Of a stretch of 64,000 nucleotides of DNA, positions 34,801 to 47,700 are shown piece after piece (positions within the stretch are counted from its first letter, which is position 1; the number at the start of each line of letters is the position of its first letter). The notes beneath the pieces are model-generated. The model ran no database searches. It was not told the origin of the DNA and saw only the letters and a list, made by a program, of their open reading frames with translations. The stretch comes from Nemertoderma westbladi (lineage: Eukaryota; Xenacoelomorpha; Nemertodermatida; Nemertodermatidae). The stretch covers positions 62,001-126,000 of the forward strand of contig JAUCBJ010009107.1 in the NCBI GenBank assembly GCA_032718475.1. The letters run 5' to 3'. A program made the translations under genes and the position numbers.

Positions 34801-37800
34801 ATTTGTACCTCTCAGCATTGTCTGCGCGTTCCCCTATGTACTCGCCTTTACTACTGATTCTATTGGTTAGTATTTGTACCTCTCAGCATTGTCTGCGCGT
34901 TCCCCTATGTACTCGCCTTTACTACTGATTCTATTGGTTAGTATTTGTACCTCTCAGCATTGTCTGCGCGTTCCCCTATGTACTCGCCTTTACTACTGAT
35001 TCTATTGGTTAGTATTTGTACCTCTCAGCATTGTCTGCGCGTTCCCCTATGTACTCGCCTTTACTACTGATTCTATTGGTTAGTATTTGTACCTCTCAGC
35101 ATTGTCTGCGCGTTCCCCTATGTACTCGCCTTTACTACTGATTCTATTGGTTAGTATTTGTACCTCTCAGCATTGTCTGCGCGTTCCCCTATGTACTCGC
35201 CTTTACTACTGATTCTATTGGTTAGTATTTGTACCTCTCAGCATTGTCTGCGCGTTCCCCTATGTACTCGCCTTTACTACTGATTCTATTGGTTAGTATT
35301 TGTACCTCTCAGCATTGTCTGCGCGTTCCCCTATGTACTCGCCTTTACTACTGATTCTATTGGTTAGTATTTGTACCTCTCAGCATTGTCTGCGCGTTCC
35401 CCTATGTACTCGCCTTTACTACTGATTCTATTGGTTAGTATTTGTACCTCTCAGCATTGTCTGCGCGTTCCCCTATGTACTCGCCTTTACTACTGATTCT
35501 ATTGGTTAGTATTTGTACCTCTCAGCATTGTCTGCGCGTTCCCCTATGTACTCGCCTTTACTACTGATTCTATTGGTTAGTATTTGTACCTCTCAGCATT
35601 GTCTGCGCGTTCCCCTATGTACTCGCCTTTACTACTGATTCTATTGGTTAGTATTTGTACCTCTCAGCATTGTCTGCGCGTTCCCCTATGTACTCGCCTT
35701 TACTACTGATTCTATTGGTTAGTATTTGTACCTCTCAGCATTGTCTGCGCGTTCCCCTATGTACTCGCCTTTACTACTGATTCTATTGGTTAGTATTTGT
35801 ACCTCTCAGCATTGTCTGCGCGTTCCCCTATGTACTCGCCTTTACTACTGATTCTATTGGTTAGTATTTGTACCTCTCAGCATTGTCTGCGCGTTCCCCT
35901 ATGTACTCGCCTTTACTACTGATTCTATTGGTTAGTATTTGTACCTCTCAGCATTGTCTGCGCGTTCCCCTATGTACTCGCCTTTACTACTGATTCTATT
36001 GGTTAGTATTTGTACCTCTCAGCATTGTCTGCGCGTTCCCCTATGTACTCGCCTTTACTACTGATTCTATTGGTTAGTATTTGTACCTCTCAGCATTGTC
36101 TGCGCGTTCCCCTATGTACTCGCCTTTACTACTGATTCTATTGGTTAGTATTTGTACCTCTCAGCATTGTCTGCGCGTTCCCCTATGTACTCGCCTTTAC
36201 TACTGATTCTATTGGTTAGTATTTGTACCTCTCAGCATTGTCTGCGCGTTCCCCTATGTACTCGCCTTTACTACTGATTCTATTGGTTAGTATTTGTACC
36301 TCTCAGCATTGTCTGCGCGTTCCCCTATGTACTCGCCTTTACTACTGATTCTATTGGTTAGTATTTGTACCTCTCAGCATTGTCTGCGCGTTCCCCTATG
36401 TACTCGCCTTTACTACTGATTCTATTGGTTAGTATTTGTACCTCTCAGCATTGTCTGCGCGTTCCCCTATGTACTCGCCTTTACTACTGATTCTATTGGT
36501 TAGTATTTGTACCTCTCAGCATTGTCTGCGCGTTCCCCTATGTACTCGCCTTTACTACTGATTCTATTGGTTAGTATTTGTACCTCTCAGCATTGTCTGC
36601 GCGTTCCCCTATGTACTCGCCTTTACTACTGATTCTATTGGTTAGTATTTGTACCTCTCAGCATTGTCTGCGCGTTCCCCTATGTACTCGCCTTTACTAC
36701 TGATTCTATTGGTTAGTATTTGTACCTCTCAGCATTGTCTGCGCGTTCCCCTATGTACTCGCCTTTACTACTGATTCTATTGGTTAGTATTTGTACCTCT
36801 CAGCATTGTCTGCGCGTTCCCCTATGTACTCGCCTTTACTACTGATTCTATTGGTTAGTATTTGTACCTCTCAGCATTGTCTGCGCGTTCCCCTATGTAC
36901 TCGCCTTTACTACTGATTCTATTGGTTAGTATTTGTACCTCTCAGCATTGTCTGCGCGTTCCCCTATGTACTCGCCTTTACTACTGATTCTATTGGTTAG
37001 TATTTGTACCTCTCAGCATTGTCTGCGCGTTCCCCTATGTACTCGCCTTTACTACTGATTCTATTGGTTAGTATTTGTACCTCTCAGCATTGTCTGCGCG
37101 TTCCCCTATGTACTCGCCTTTACTACTGATTCTATTGGTTAGTATTTGTACCTCTCAGCATTGTCTGCGCGTTCCCCTATGTACTCGCCTTTACTACTGA
37201 TTCTATTGGTTAGTATTTGTACCTCTCAGCATTGTCTGCGCGTTCCCCTATGTACTCGCCTTTACTACTGATTCTATTGGTTAGTATTTGTACCTCTCAG
37301 CATTGTCTGCGCGTTCCCCTATGTACTCGCCTTTACTACTGATTCTATTGGTTAGTATTTGTACCTCTCAGCATTGTCTGCGCGTTCCCCTATGTACTCG
37401 CCTTTACTACTGATTCTATTGGTTAGTATTTGTACCTCTCAGCATTGTCTGCGCGTTCCCCTATGTACTCGCCTTTACTACTGATTCTATTGGTTAGTAT
37501 TTGTACCTCTCAGCATTGTCTGCGCGTTCCCCTATGTACTCGCCTTTACTACTGATTCTATTGGTTAGTATTTGTACCTCTCAGCATTGTCTGCGCGTTC
37601 CCCTATGTACTCGCCTTTACTACTGATTCTATTGGTTAGTATTTGTACCTCTCAGCATTGTCTGCGCGTTCCCCTATGTACTCGCCTTTACTACTGATTC
37701 TATTGGTTAGTATTTGTACCTCTCAGCATTGTCTGCGCGTTCCCCTATGTACTCGCCTTTACTACTGATTCTATTGGTTAGTATTTGTACCTCTCAGCAT

Positions 37801-40800
37801 TGTCTGCGCGTTCCCCTATGTACTCGCCTTTACTACTGATTCTATTGGTTAGTATTTGTACCTCTCAGCATTGTCTGCGCGTTCCCCTATGTACTCGCCT
37901 TTACTACTGATTCTATTGGTTAGTATTTGTACCTCTCAGCATTGTCTGCGCGTTCCCCTATGTACTCGCCTTTACTACTGATTCTATTGGTTAGTATTTG
38001 TACCTCTCAGCATTGTCTGCGCGTTCCCCTATGTACTCGCCTTTACTACTGATTCTATTGGTTAGTATTTGTACCTCTCAGCATTGTCTGCGCGTTCCCC
38101 TATGTACTCGCCTTTACTACTGATTCTATTGGTTAGTATTTGTACCTCTCAGCATTGTCTGCGCGTTCCCCTATGTACTCGCCTTTACTACTGATTCTAT
38201 TGGTTAGTATTTGTACCTCTCAGCATTGTCTGCGCGTTCCCCTATGTACTCGCCTTTACTACTGATTCTATTGGTTAGTATTTGTACCTCTCAGCATTGT
38301 CTGCGCGTTCCCCTATGTACTCGCCTTTACTACTGATTCTATTGGTTAGTATTTGTACCTCTCAGCATTGTCTGCGCGTTCCCCTATGTACTCGCCTTTA
38401 CTACTGATTCTATTGGTTAGTATTTGTACCTCTCAGCATTGTCTGCGCGTTCCCCTATGTACTCGCCTTTACTACTGATTCTATTGGTTAGTATTTGTAC
38501 CTCTCAGCATTGTCTGCGCGTTCCCCTATGTACTCGCCTTTACTACTGATTCTATTGGTTAGTATTTGTACCTCTCAGCATTGTCTGCGCGTTCCCCTAT
38601 GTACTCGCCTTTACTACTGATTCTATTGGTTAGTATTTGTACCTCTCAGCATTGTCTGCGCGTTCCCCTATGTACTCGCCTTTACTACTGATTCTATTGG
38701 TTAGTATTTGTACCTCTCAGCATTGTCTGCGCGTTCCCCTATGTACTCGCCTTTACTACTGATTCTATTGGTTAGTATTTGTACCTCTCAGCATTGTCTG
38801 CGCGTTCCCCTATGTACTCGCCTTTACTACTGATTCTATTGGTTAGTATTTGTACCTCTCAGCATTGTCTGCGCGTTCCCCTATGTACTCGCCTTTACTA
38901 CTGATTCTATTGGTTAGTATTTGTACCTCTCAGCATTGTCTGCGCGTTCCCCTATGTACTCGCCTTTACTACTGATTCTATTGGTTAGTATTTGTACCTC
39001 TCAGCATTGTCTGCGCGTTCCCCTATGTACTCGCCTTTACTACTGATTCTATTGGTTAGTATTTGTACCTCTCAGCATTGTCTGCGCGTTCCCCTATGTA
39101 CTCGCCTTTACTACTGATTCTATTGGTTAGTATTTGTACCTCTCAGCATTGTCTGCGCGTTCCCCTATGTACTCGCCTTTACTACTGATTCTATTGGTTA
39201 GTATTTGTACCTCTCAGCATTGTCTGCGCGTTCCCCTATGTACTCGCCTTTACTACTGATTCTATTGGTTAGTATTTGTACCTCTCAGCATTGTCTGCGC
39301 GTTCCCCTATGTACTCGCCTTTACTACTGATTCTATTGGTTAGTATTTGTACCTCTCAGCATTGTCTGCGCGTTCCCCTATGTACTCGCCTTTACTACTG
39401 ATTCTATTGGTTAGTATTTGTACCTCTCAGCATTGTCTGCGCGTTCCCCTATGTACTCGCCTTTACTACTGATTCTATTGGTTAGTATTTGTACCTCTCA
39501 GCATTGTCTGCGCGTTCCCCTATGTACTCGCCTTTACTACTGATTCTATTGGTTAGTATTTGTACCTCTCAGCATTGTCTGCGCGTTCCCCTATGTACTC
39601 GCCTTTACTACTGATTCTATTGGTTAGTATTTGTACCTCTCAGCATTGTCTGCGCGTTCCCCTATGTACTCGCCTTTACTACTGATTCTATTGGTTAGTA
39701 TTTGTACCTCTCAGCATTGTCTGCGCGTTCCCCTATGTACTCGCCTTTACTACTGATTCTATTGGTTAGTATTTGTACCTCTCAGCATTGTCTGCGCGTT
39801 CCCCTATGTACTCGCCTTTACTACTGATTCTATTGGTTAGTATTTGTACCTCTCAGCATTGTCTGCGCGTTCCCCTATGTACTCGCCTTTACTACTGATT
39901 CTATTGGTTAGTATTTGTACCTCTCAGCATTGTCTGCGCGTTCCCCTATGTACTCGCCTTTACTACTGATTCTATTGGTTAGTATTTGTACCTCTCAGCA
40001 TTGTCTGCGCGTTCCCCTATGTACTCGCCTTTACTACTGATTCTATTGGTTAGTATTTGTACCTCTCAGCATTGTCTGCGCGTTCCCCTATGTACTCGCC
40101 TTTACTACTGATTCTATTGGTTAGTATTTGAACCTCTCAGCATTGTCTGCGCGTTCCCCTATGTACTCGCCTTTACTACTGATTCTATTGGTTAGTATTT
40201 CTACCTCTCAGCATTGTCAACGCGTTCCCCTATGTACTCGCCTTTACTACTGATTCTATTGGTTAGTATTTGTACCTCTCAGCATTGTCTGCCCACTCCC
40301 CTATGTACTCGCCTTTACTACTGATTCTATTGGTTAGTATTTGAACCTCTCAGCATTGTCTGCGCGTTCCCCTATGTACTCGCCTTTACTACTGATTCTA
40401 TTGGTTAGTATTTCTACCTCTCAGCATTGTCAACGCGTTCCCCTATGTACTCGCCTTTACTACTGATTCTATTGGTTAGTATTTCTACCTCTCAGCATTG
40501 TCTGCGCGTTCCCCTATGTACTCGCCTTTACTACTGATTCTATTGGTTAGTATTTGTACCTCTCAGCATTGTCTGCGCGTTCCCCTATGTACTCGCCTTT
40601 ACTACTGATTCTATTGGTTAGTATTTGTACCTCTCAGCATTGTCTGCGCGTTCCCCTATGTACTCGCCTTTACTACTGATTCTATTGGTTAGTATTTGTA
40701 CCTCTCAGCATTGTCTGCCCACTCCCCTATGTACTCGCCTTTACTACTGATTCTATTGGTTAGTATTTGTACCTCTCAGCATTGTCTGCCCACTCCCCTA

Positions 40801-43800
40801 TGTACTCGCCTTTACTACTGATTCTATTGGTTAGTATTTGTACCTCTCAGCATTGTCTGCGCGTTCCCCTATGTACTCGCCTTTACTACTGATTCTATTG
40901 GTTAGTATTTGTAGCTCTCAGCATTGTCTGCCCACTCCCCTATGTACTCGCCTTTACTACTGATTCTATTGGTTAGTATTTGTACCTCTCAGCATTGTCT
41001 GCGCGTTCCCCTATGTACTCGCCTTTACTACTGATTCTATTGGTTAGTATTTGTACCTCTCAGCATTGTCTGCGCGTTCCCCTATGTACTCGCCTTTACT
41101 ACTGATTCTATTGGTTAGTATTTGTACCTCTCAGCATTGTCTGCGCGTTCCCCTATGTACTCGCCTTTACTACTGATTCTATTGGTTAGTATTTGTACCT
41201 CACAGCATTGTCTGCGCGTTCCCCTATGTACTCGCCTTTACTACTGATTCTATTGGTTAGTATTTGTACCTCTCAGCATTGTCAACGCGTTCCCCTATGT
41301 ACTCGCCTTTACTACTGATTCTATTGGTTAGTATTTGTACCTCTCAGCATTGTCTGCGCGTTCCCCTATGTACTCGCCTTTACTACTGATTCTATTGGTT
41401 AGTATTTGTACCTCTCAGCATTGTCTGCGCGTTCCCCTATGTACTCGCCTTTACTACTGATTCTATTGGTTAGTATTTGTACCTCTCAGCATTGTCTGCG
41501 CGTTCCCCTATGTACTCGCCTTTACTACTGATTCTATTGGTTAGTATTTGTACCTTTCAGCATTGTCTGCGCGTTCCCCTATGTACTCGCCTTTACTACT
41601 GATTCTATTGGTTAGTATTTGTACCTCTCAGCATTGTCTGCACGTTCCCCTATGTACTCGCCTTTACTACTGATTCTATTGGTTAGTATTTGTACCTCAC
41701 AGCATTGTCTGCGCGTTCCCCTATGTACTCGCCTTTACTACTGATTCTATTGGTTAGTATTTGTACCTCTCAGCATAGTCTGCGCGTTCCCCTATGTACT
41801 CGCCTTTACTACTGATTCTATTGGTTAGTATTTGTACCTCACAGCATTGTCTGCGCGTTCCCCTATGTACTCGCCTTTACTACTGATTCTATTGGTTAGT
41901 ATTTGTACCTCTCAGCATAGTCTGCGCGTTCCCCTATGTACTCGCCTTTACTACTGATTCTATTGGTTAGTATTTGTACTTCTCAGCATTGTCAACGCGT
42001 TCCCCTATGTACTCGCCTTTACTACTGATTCTATTGGTTAGTATTTGTACCTCTCAGCATTGTCTGCGCGTTCCCCTATGTACTCGCCTTTACTACTGAT
42101 TCTATTGGTTAGTATTTGTACCTATCAGCATTGTCTGCGCGTTCCCCTATGTACTCGCCTTTACTACTGATTCTATTGGTTAGTATTTGTACCTCTCAGC
42201 ATTGTCTGCACGTTCCCCTATGTACTCGCCTTTACTACTGATTCTATTGGTTAGTATTTGTACCTCTCAGCATAGTCTGCGCGTTCCCCTATGTACTCGC
42301 CTTTACTACTGATTCTATTGGTTAGTATTTGTACCTCTCAGCATTGTCTGCACGTTCCCCTATGTACTCGCCTTTACTACTGATTCTATTGGTTAGTATT
42401 TGTACCTCACAGCATTGTCTGCGCGTTCCCCTATGTACTCGCCTTTACTACTGATTCTATTGGTTAGTATTTGTACCTCTCAGCATTGTCTGCGCGTTCC
42501 CCTATGTACTCGCCTTTACTACTGATTCTATTGGTTAGTATTTCTACCTCTCAGAATTGTCAACGCGTTCCCCTATGTACTCGCCTTTACTACTGATTCT
42601 ATTGGTTAGTATTTGTACCTCTCAGCATAGTCTGCGCGTTCCCCTATGTACTCGCCTTTACTACTGATTCTATTGGTTAGTATTTCTACCTCTCAGAATT
42701 GTCAACGCGTTCCCCTATGTACTCGCCTTTACTACTGATTCTATTGGTTAGTATTTGTACCTCTCAGCATTGTCAACGCGTTCCCCTATGTACTCGCCTT
42801 TACTACTGATTCTATTGGTTAGTATTTGTACCTCTCAGCATTGTCTGCACGTTCCCCTATGTACTCGCCTTTACTACTGATTCTATTGGTTAGTATTTGT
42901 ACCTCTCAGCATTGTCTGCGCGTTCCCCTATGTACTCGCCTTTACTACTGATTCTATTGGTTAGTATTTCTACCTCTCAGCATTGTCTGCGCGTTCCCCT
43001 ATGTACTCGCCTTTACTACTGATTCTATTGGTTAGTATTTGTACCTCTCAGCATTGTCTGCGCGTTCCCCTATGTACTCGCCTTTACTACTGATTCTATT
43101 GGTTAGTATTTGTACCTCTCAGCATTGTCTGCGCGTTCCCCTATGTACTCGCCTTTACTACTGATTCTATTGGTTAGTATTTGTACCTCTCAACATAGTC
43201 TGCTCGTTCCCCTATGTACTCGCCTTTACTACTGATTCTATTGGTTAGTATTTGTACCTCTCAGCATAGTCTGCGCGTTCCCCTATGTACTCGCCTTTAC
43301 TACTGATTCTATTGGTTAGTATTTGTACCTCTCAGCATTGTCTGCGCGTTCCCCTATGTACTCGCCTTTACTACTGATTCTATTGGTTAGTATTTGTACC
43401 TCTCAGCATTGTCTGCGCGTTCCCCTATGTACTCGCCTTTACTACTGATTCTATTGGTTAGTATTTGTAGCTCTCAGCATTGTCTGTGCGTTCCCCTATG
43501 TACTCGCCTTTACTACTGATTCTATTGGTTAGTATTTGTACCTCTCAGCATTGTCTGCGCGTTCCCCTATGTACTCGCCTTTACTACTGATTCTATTGGT
43601 TAGTATTTGTACCTCTCAGCATTGTCTGCGCGTTCCCCTATGTACTCGCCTTTACTACTGATTCTATTGGTTAGTATTTGTACCTCTCAGCATTGTCTGC
43701 GCGTTCCCCTATGTACTCGCCTTTACTACTGATTCTATTGGTTAGTATTTGTACCTCTCAGCATAGTCTGCTCGTTCCCCTATGTACTCGCCTTTACTAC

Positions 43801-43938
43801 TGATTCTATTGGTTAGTATTTGTACCTCTCAGCATAGTCTGCGCGTTCCCCTATGTACTCGCCTTTACTACTGATTCTATTGGTTAGTATTTGTACCTCT
43901 CAGCATTGTCTGCGCGTTCCCCTATGTACTCGCCTTTA

Positions 43939-44745
43939 CTACTGATTCTATGAAAAACAATTAGCCGAAAATTATATTGTTTAAATTAATGGTAATATAT
44001 TTTCGCAAAAACGCACTAAATGATCAATAGCATATTGCATGCAGTACAGATGGTAACAACTCCATTACTCAGTTACAATGAGCAATAATTATGTAATATA
44101 CCATACCAGTCCCCGCATAATCGATCAAACACTCTAAGCAAAGCCCCCTGGTATCCCGGCGCCGTCCTCAAGCCCCAAACCACTTCGCCATCTCACCCGC
44201 GACCCTCGCAGGCAATGGGAAGTGCCGCGGATTATCGCGAACGATATGCGTGCGCGCACCCACCCCATTACCGAACTGTATGGTTTCCCCCAGTTGGTGT
44301 GTAGGCGGTCTGCGATGATTCGCAACAGCTTATTGGCCTGCGGTGCCAGTATGCCGTCGCATGAGGCGACGAAAGGGGAGAAATCACCTCGGCGGGCGGA
44401 AACTGCGGCTGTATATAAGCGTTTCTTCTCCTCTTCCGCCGACTCCAATACCGACCTCACGGAGCGCCCAGCATAAGACACGGCGTCAAGGTTAATTGTA
44501 CGTATGTCAATCAACGCCTGTGTCTGGGTACTGAACGCTCCCCTAATGCCGACATCGCATCGCAGACCAGCCCCGTCGCCATCCTCGTGCTGCTCGCGGA
44601 CCACTGGCTCGAGCATAACGTTCCGCGGTCCGAATGCCAGGGCCGCGAGGTCACCGACTGCGTCGCGGAGCTCGTTGTGACGCTGAATCACTAGACCACC
44701 CTTCTTACAATTCAACCCGTGGTTGAGATATTCTACTGATTCTAT
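43939..44745 (-). mobile_element. 781-bp 5'-truncated non-LTR-type retroelement, copy 1
   Basis: The insertion is 43952-44732. It is flanked by a 13-bp target duplication CTACTGATTCTAT (43939-43951 and 44733-44745) taken from the 71-bp unit. The open frame runs through the 5' junction without a start codon, as expected for target-primed integration that stopped early. The 3' part (43952-44133, minus-strand sense) is non-coding and ends GGCTAATTGTTTTTC with no poly(A). Orientation is antisense to the host gene. Confidence 0.88.
44134..44732 (-). pseudogene. C-terminal zinc-knuckle end and restriction-like endonuclease domain of a retroelement, copy 1
   Basis: The frame is open from the insertion edge at 44732 to the TAG at 44134-44136. 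The codon at 44713-44715 is TTG, not ATG, and translation continues upstream (YLNHG before LNCKKGGL), so this is a truncated C-terminus, not a small gene. Residues LNCKKGG look like the end of a C-H-C knuckle. The following QRHNELRDAVGD, EPVVRE, CDVGIRG, ALIDIRTINLDAVSY and AEEEKKRLY resemble the restriction-like endonuclease C-terminus of RLE-type non-LTR elements (R2/R4/NeSL style). The end is CLRGSRVRWRSGLGLEDGA. Family assignment is from memory of the domain pattern. No start and no RT are present, so it cannot move by itself. Confidence 0.7.
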
Positions 44746-47700
44746 TGGTTAGTATTTGTACCTCTCAGCATTGTCTGCGCGTTCCCCTATGTACTCGCCT
44801 TTACTACTGATTCTATTGGTTAGTATTTGTACCTCTCAGCATAGTCTGCGCGTTCCCCTATGTACTCGCCTTTACTACTGATTCTATTGGTTAGTATTTG
44901 TACTTCTCAGCATTGTCAACGCGTTCCCCTATGTACTCGCCTTTACTACTGATTCTATTGGTTAGTATTTGTACCTCTCAGCATAGTCTGCGCGTTCCCC
45001 TATGTACTCGCCTTTACTACTGATTCTATTGGTTAGTATTTGTACTTCTCAGCATTGTCAACGCGTTCCCCTATGTACTCGCCTTTACTACTGATTCTAT
45101 TGGTTAGTATTTGTACCTCTCAGCATTGTCTGCGCGTTCCCCTATGTACTCGCCTTTACTACTGATTCTATTGGTTAGTATTTGTACCTATCAGCATTGT
45201 CTGCGCGTTCCCCTATGTACTCGCCTTTACTACTGATTCTATTGGTTAGTATTTGTACCTCTCAGCATTGTCTGCACGTTCCCCTATGTACTCGCCTTTA
45301 CTACTGATTCTATTGGTTAGTATTTGTACCTCACAGCATTGTCTGCGCGTTCCCCTATGTACTCGCCTTTACTACTGATTCTATTGGTTAGTATTTGTAC
45401 CTCTCAGCATAGTCTGCGCGTTCCCCTATGTACTCGCCTTTACTACTGATTCTATTGGTTAGTATTTGTACCTCACAGCATTGTCTGCGCGTTCCCCTAT
45501 GTACTCGCCTTTACTACTGATTCTATTGGTTAGTATTTGTACCTCTCAGCATTGTCTGCGCGTTCCCCTATGTACTCGCCTTTACTACTGATTCTATTGG
45601 TTAGTATTTGTACCTCACAGCATTGTCTGCGCGTTCCCCTATGTACTCGCCTTTACTACTGATTCTATTGGTTAGTATTTGTACCTCTCAGCATTGTCAA
45701 CGCGTTCCCCTATGTACTCGCCTTTACTACTGATTCTATTGGTTAGTATTTGTACCTCTCAGCATTGTCAACGCGTTCCCCTATGTACTCGCCTTTACTA
45801 CTGATTCTATTGGTTAGTATTTGTACCTCTCAGCATTGTCAACGCGTTCCCCTATGTACTCGCCTTTACTACTGATTCTATTGGTTAGTATTTGTACCTC
45901 TCAGCATTGTCTGCGCGTTCCCCTATGTACTCGCCTTTACTACTGATTCTATTGGTTAGTATTTGTACTTCTCAGCATTGTCAACGCGTTCCCCTATGTA
46001 CTCGCCTTTACTACTGATTCTATTGGTTAGTATTTGTACCTCTCAGCATAGTCTGCGCGTTCCCCTATGTACTCGCCTTTACTACTGATTCTATTGGTTA
46101 GTATTTGTACTTCTCAGCATTGTCAACGCGTTCCCCTATGTACTCGCCTTTACTACTGATTCTATTGGTTAGTATTTGTACCTCTCAGCATTGTCTGCGC
46201 GTTCCCCTATGTACTCGCCTTTACTACTGATTCTATTGGTTAGTATTTGTACCTATCAGCATTGTCTGCGCGTTCCCCTATGTACTCGCCTTTACTACTG
46301 ATTCTATTGGTTAGTATTTGTACCTCTCAGCATTGTCTGCACGTTCCCCTATGTACTCGCCTTTACTACTGATTCTATTGGTTAGTATTTGTACCTCACA
46401 GCATTGTCTGCGCGTTCCCCTATGTACTCGCCTTTACTACTGATTCTATTGGTTAGTATTTGTACCTCTCAGCATAGTCTGCGCGTTCCCCTATGTACTC
46501 GCCTTTACTACTGATTCTATTGGTTAGTATTTGTACCTCTCAGCATTGTCTGCGCGTTCCCCTATGTACTCGCCTTTACTACTGATTCTATTGGTTAGTA
46601 TTTGTACCTCTCAGCATTGTCTGCGCGTTCCCCTATGTACTCGCCTTTACTACTGATTCTATTGGTTAGTATTTGTACCTCTCAGCATTGTCTGCGCGTT
46701 CCCCTATGTACTCGCCTTTACTACTGATTCTATTGGTTAGTATTTGTACCTCTCAGCATTGTCAACGCGTTCCCCTATGTACTCGCCTTTACTACTGATT
46801 CTATTGGTTAGTATTTGTACCTCTCAGCATTGTCTGCGCGTTCCCCTATGTACTCGCCTTTACTACTGATTCTATTGGTTAGTATTTGTACCTCTCAGCA
46901 TTGTCTGCGCGTTCCCCTATGTACTCGCCTTTACTACTGATTCTATTGGTTAGTATTTCTACCTCTCAGCATTGTCTGCGCGTTCCCCTATGTACTCGCC
47001 TTTACTACTGATTCTATTGGTTAGTATTTGTACCTCTCAGCATTGTCTGCGCGTTCCCCTATGTACTCGCCTTTACTACTGATTCTATTGGTTAGTATTT
47101 GTACCTCTCAGCATTGTCTGCGCGTTCCCCTATGTACTCGCCTTTACTACTGATTCTATTGGTTAGTATTTGTACCTCTCAGCATTGTCTGCGCGTTCCC
47201 CTATGTACTCGCCTTTACTACTGATTCTATTGGTTAGTATTTGTACCTCTCAGCATTGTCTGCGCGTTCCCCTATGTACTCGCCTTTACTACTGATTCTA
47301 TTGGTTAGTATTTGTACCTCTCAGCATTGTCTGCGCGTTCCCCTATGTACTCGCCTTTACTACTGATTCTATTGGTTAGTATTTGTACCTCTCAGCATTG
47401 TCTGCGCGTTCCCCTATGTACTCGCCTTTACTACTGATTCTATTGGTTAGTATTTGTACCTCTCAGCATTGTCTGCGCGTTCCCCTATGTACTCGCCTTT
47501 ACTACTGATTCTATTGGTTAGTATTTGTACCTCTCAGCATTGTCTGCGCGTTCCCCTATGTACTCGCCTTTACTACTGATTCTATTGGTTAGTATTTGTA
47601 CCTCTCAGCATTGTCTGCGCGTTCCCCTATGTACTCGCCTTTACTACTGATTCTATTGGTTAGTATTTGTACCTCTCAGCATTGTCTGCGCGTTCCCCTA

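Noticed and set aside
44222-44476. 84-aa plus-strand ORF and its copy at 59287-59541
   Set aside because: Shadow frame of the minus-strand retroelement domain, with no family resemblance.
44134-44715. Complete 193-codon gene inside the array (and its copy at 59199-59780)
   Set aside because: The apparent first codon is TTG, the frame continues upstream to the insertion edge, and the sequence is a C-terminal retroelement domain. It is a truncated fragment.
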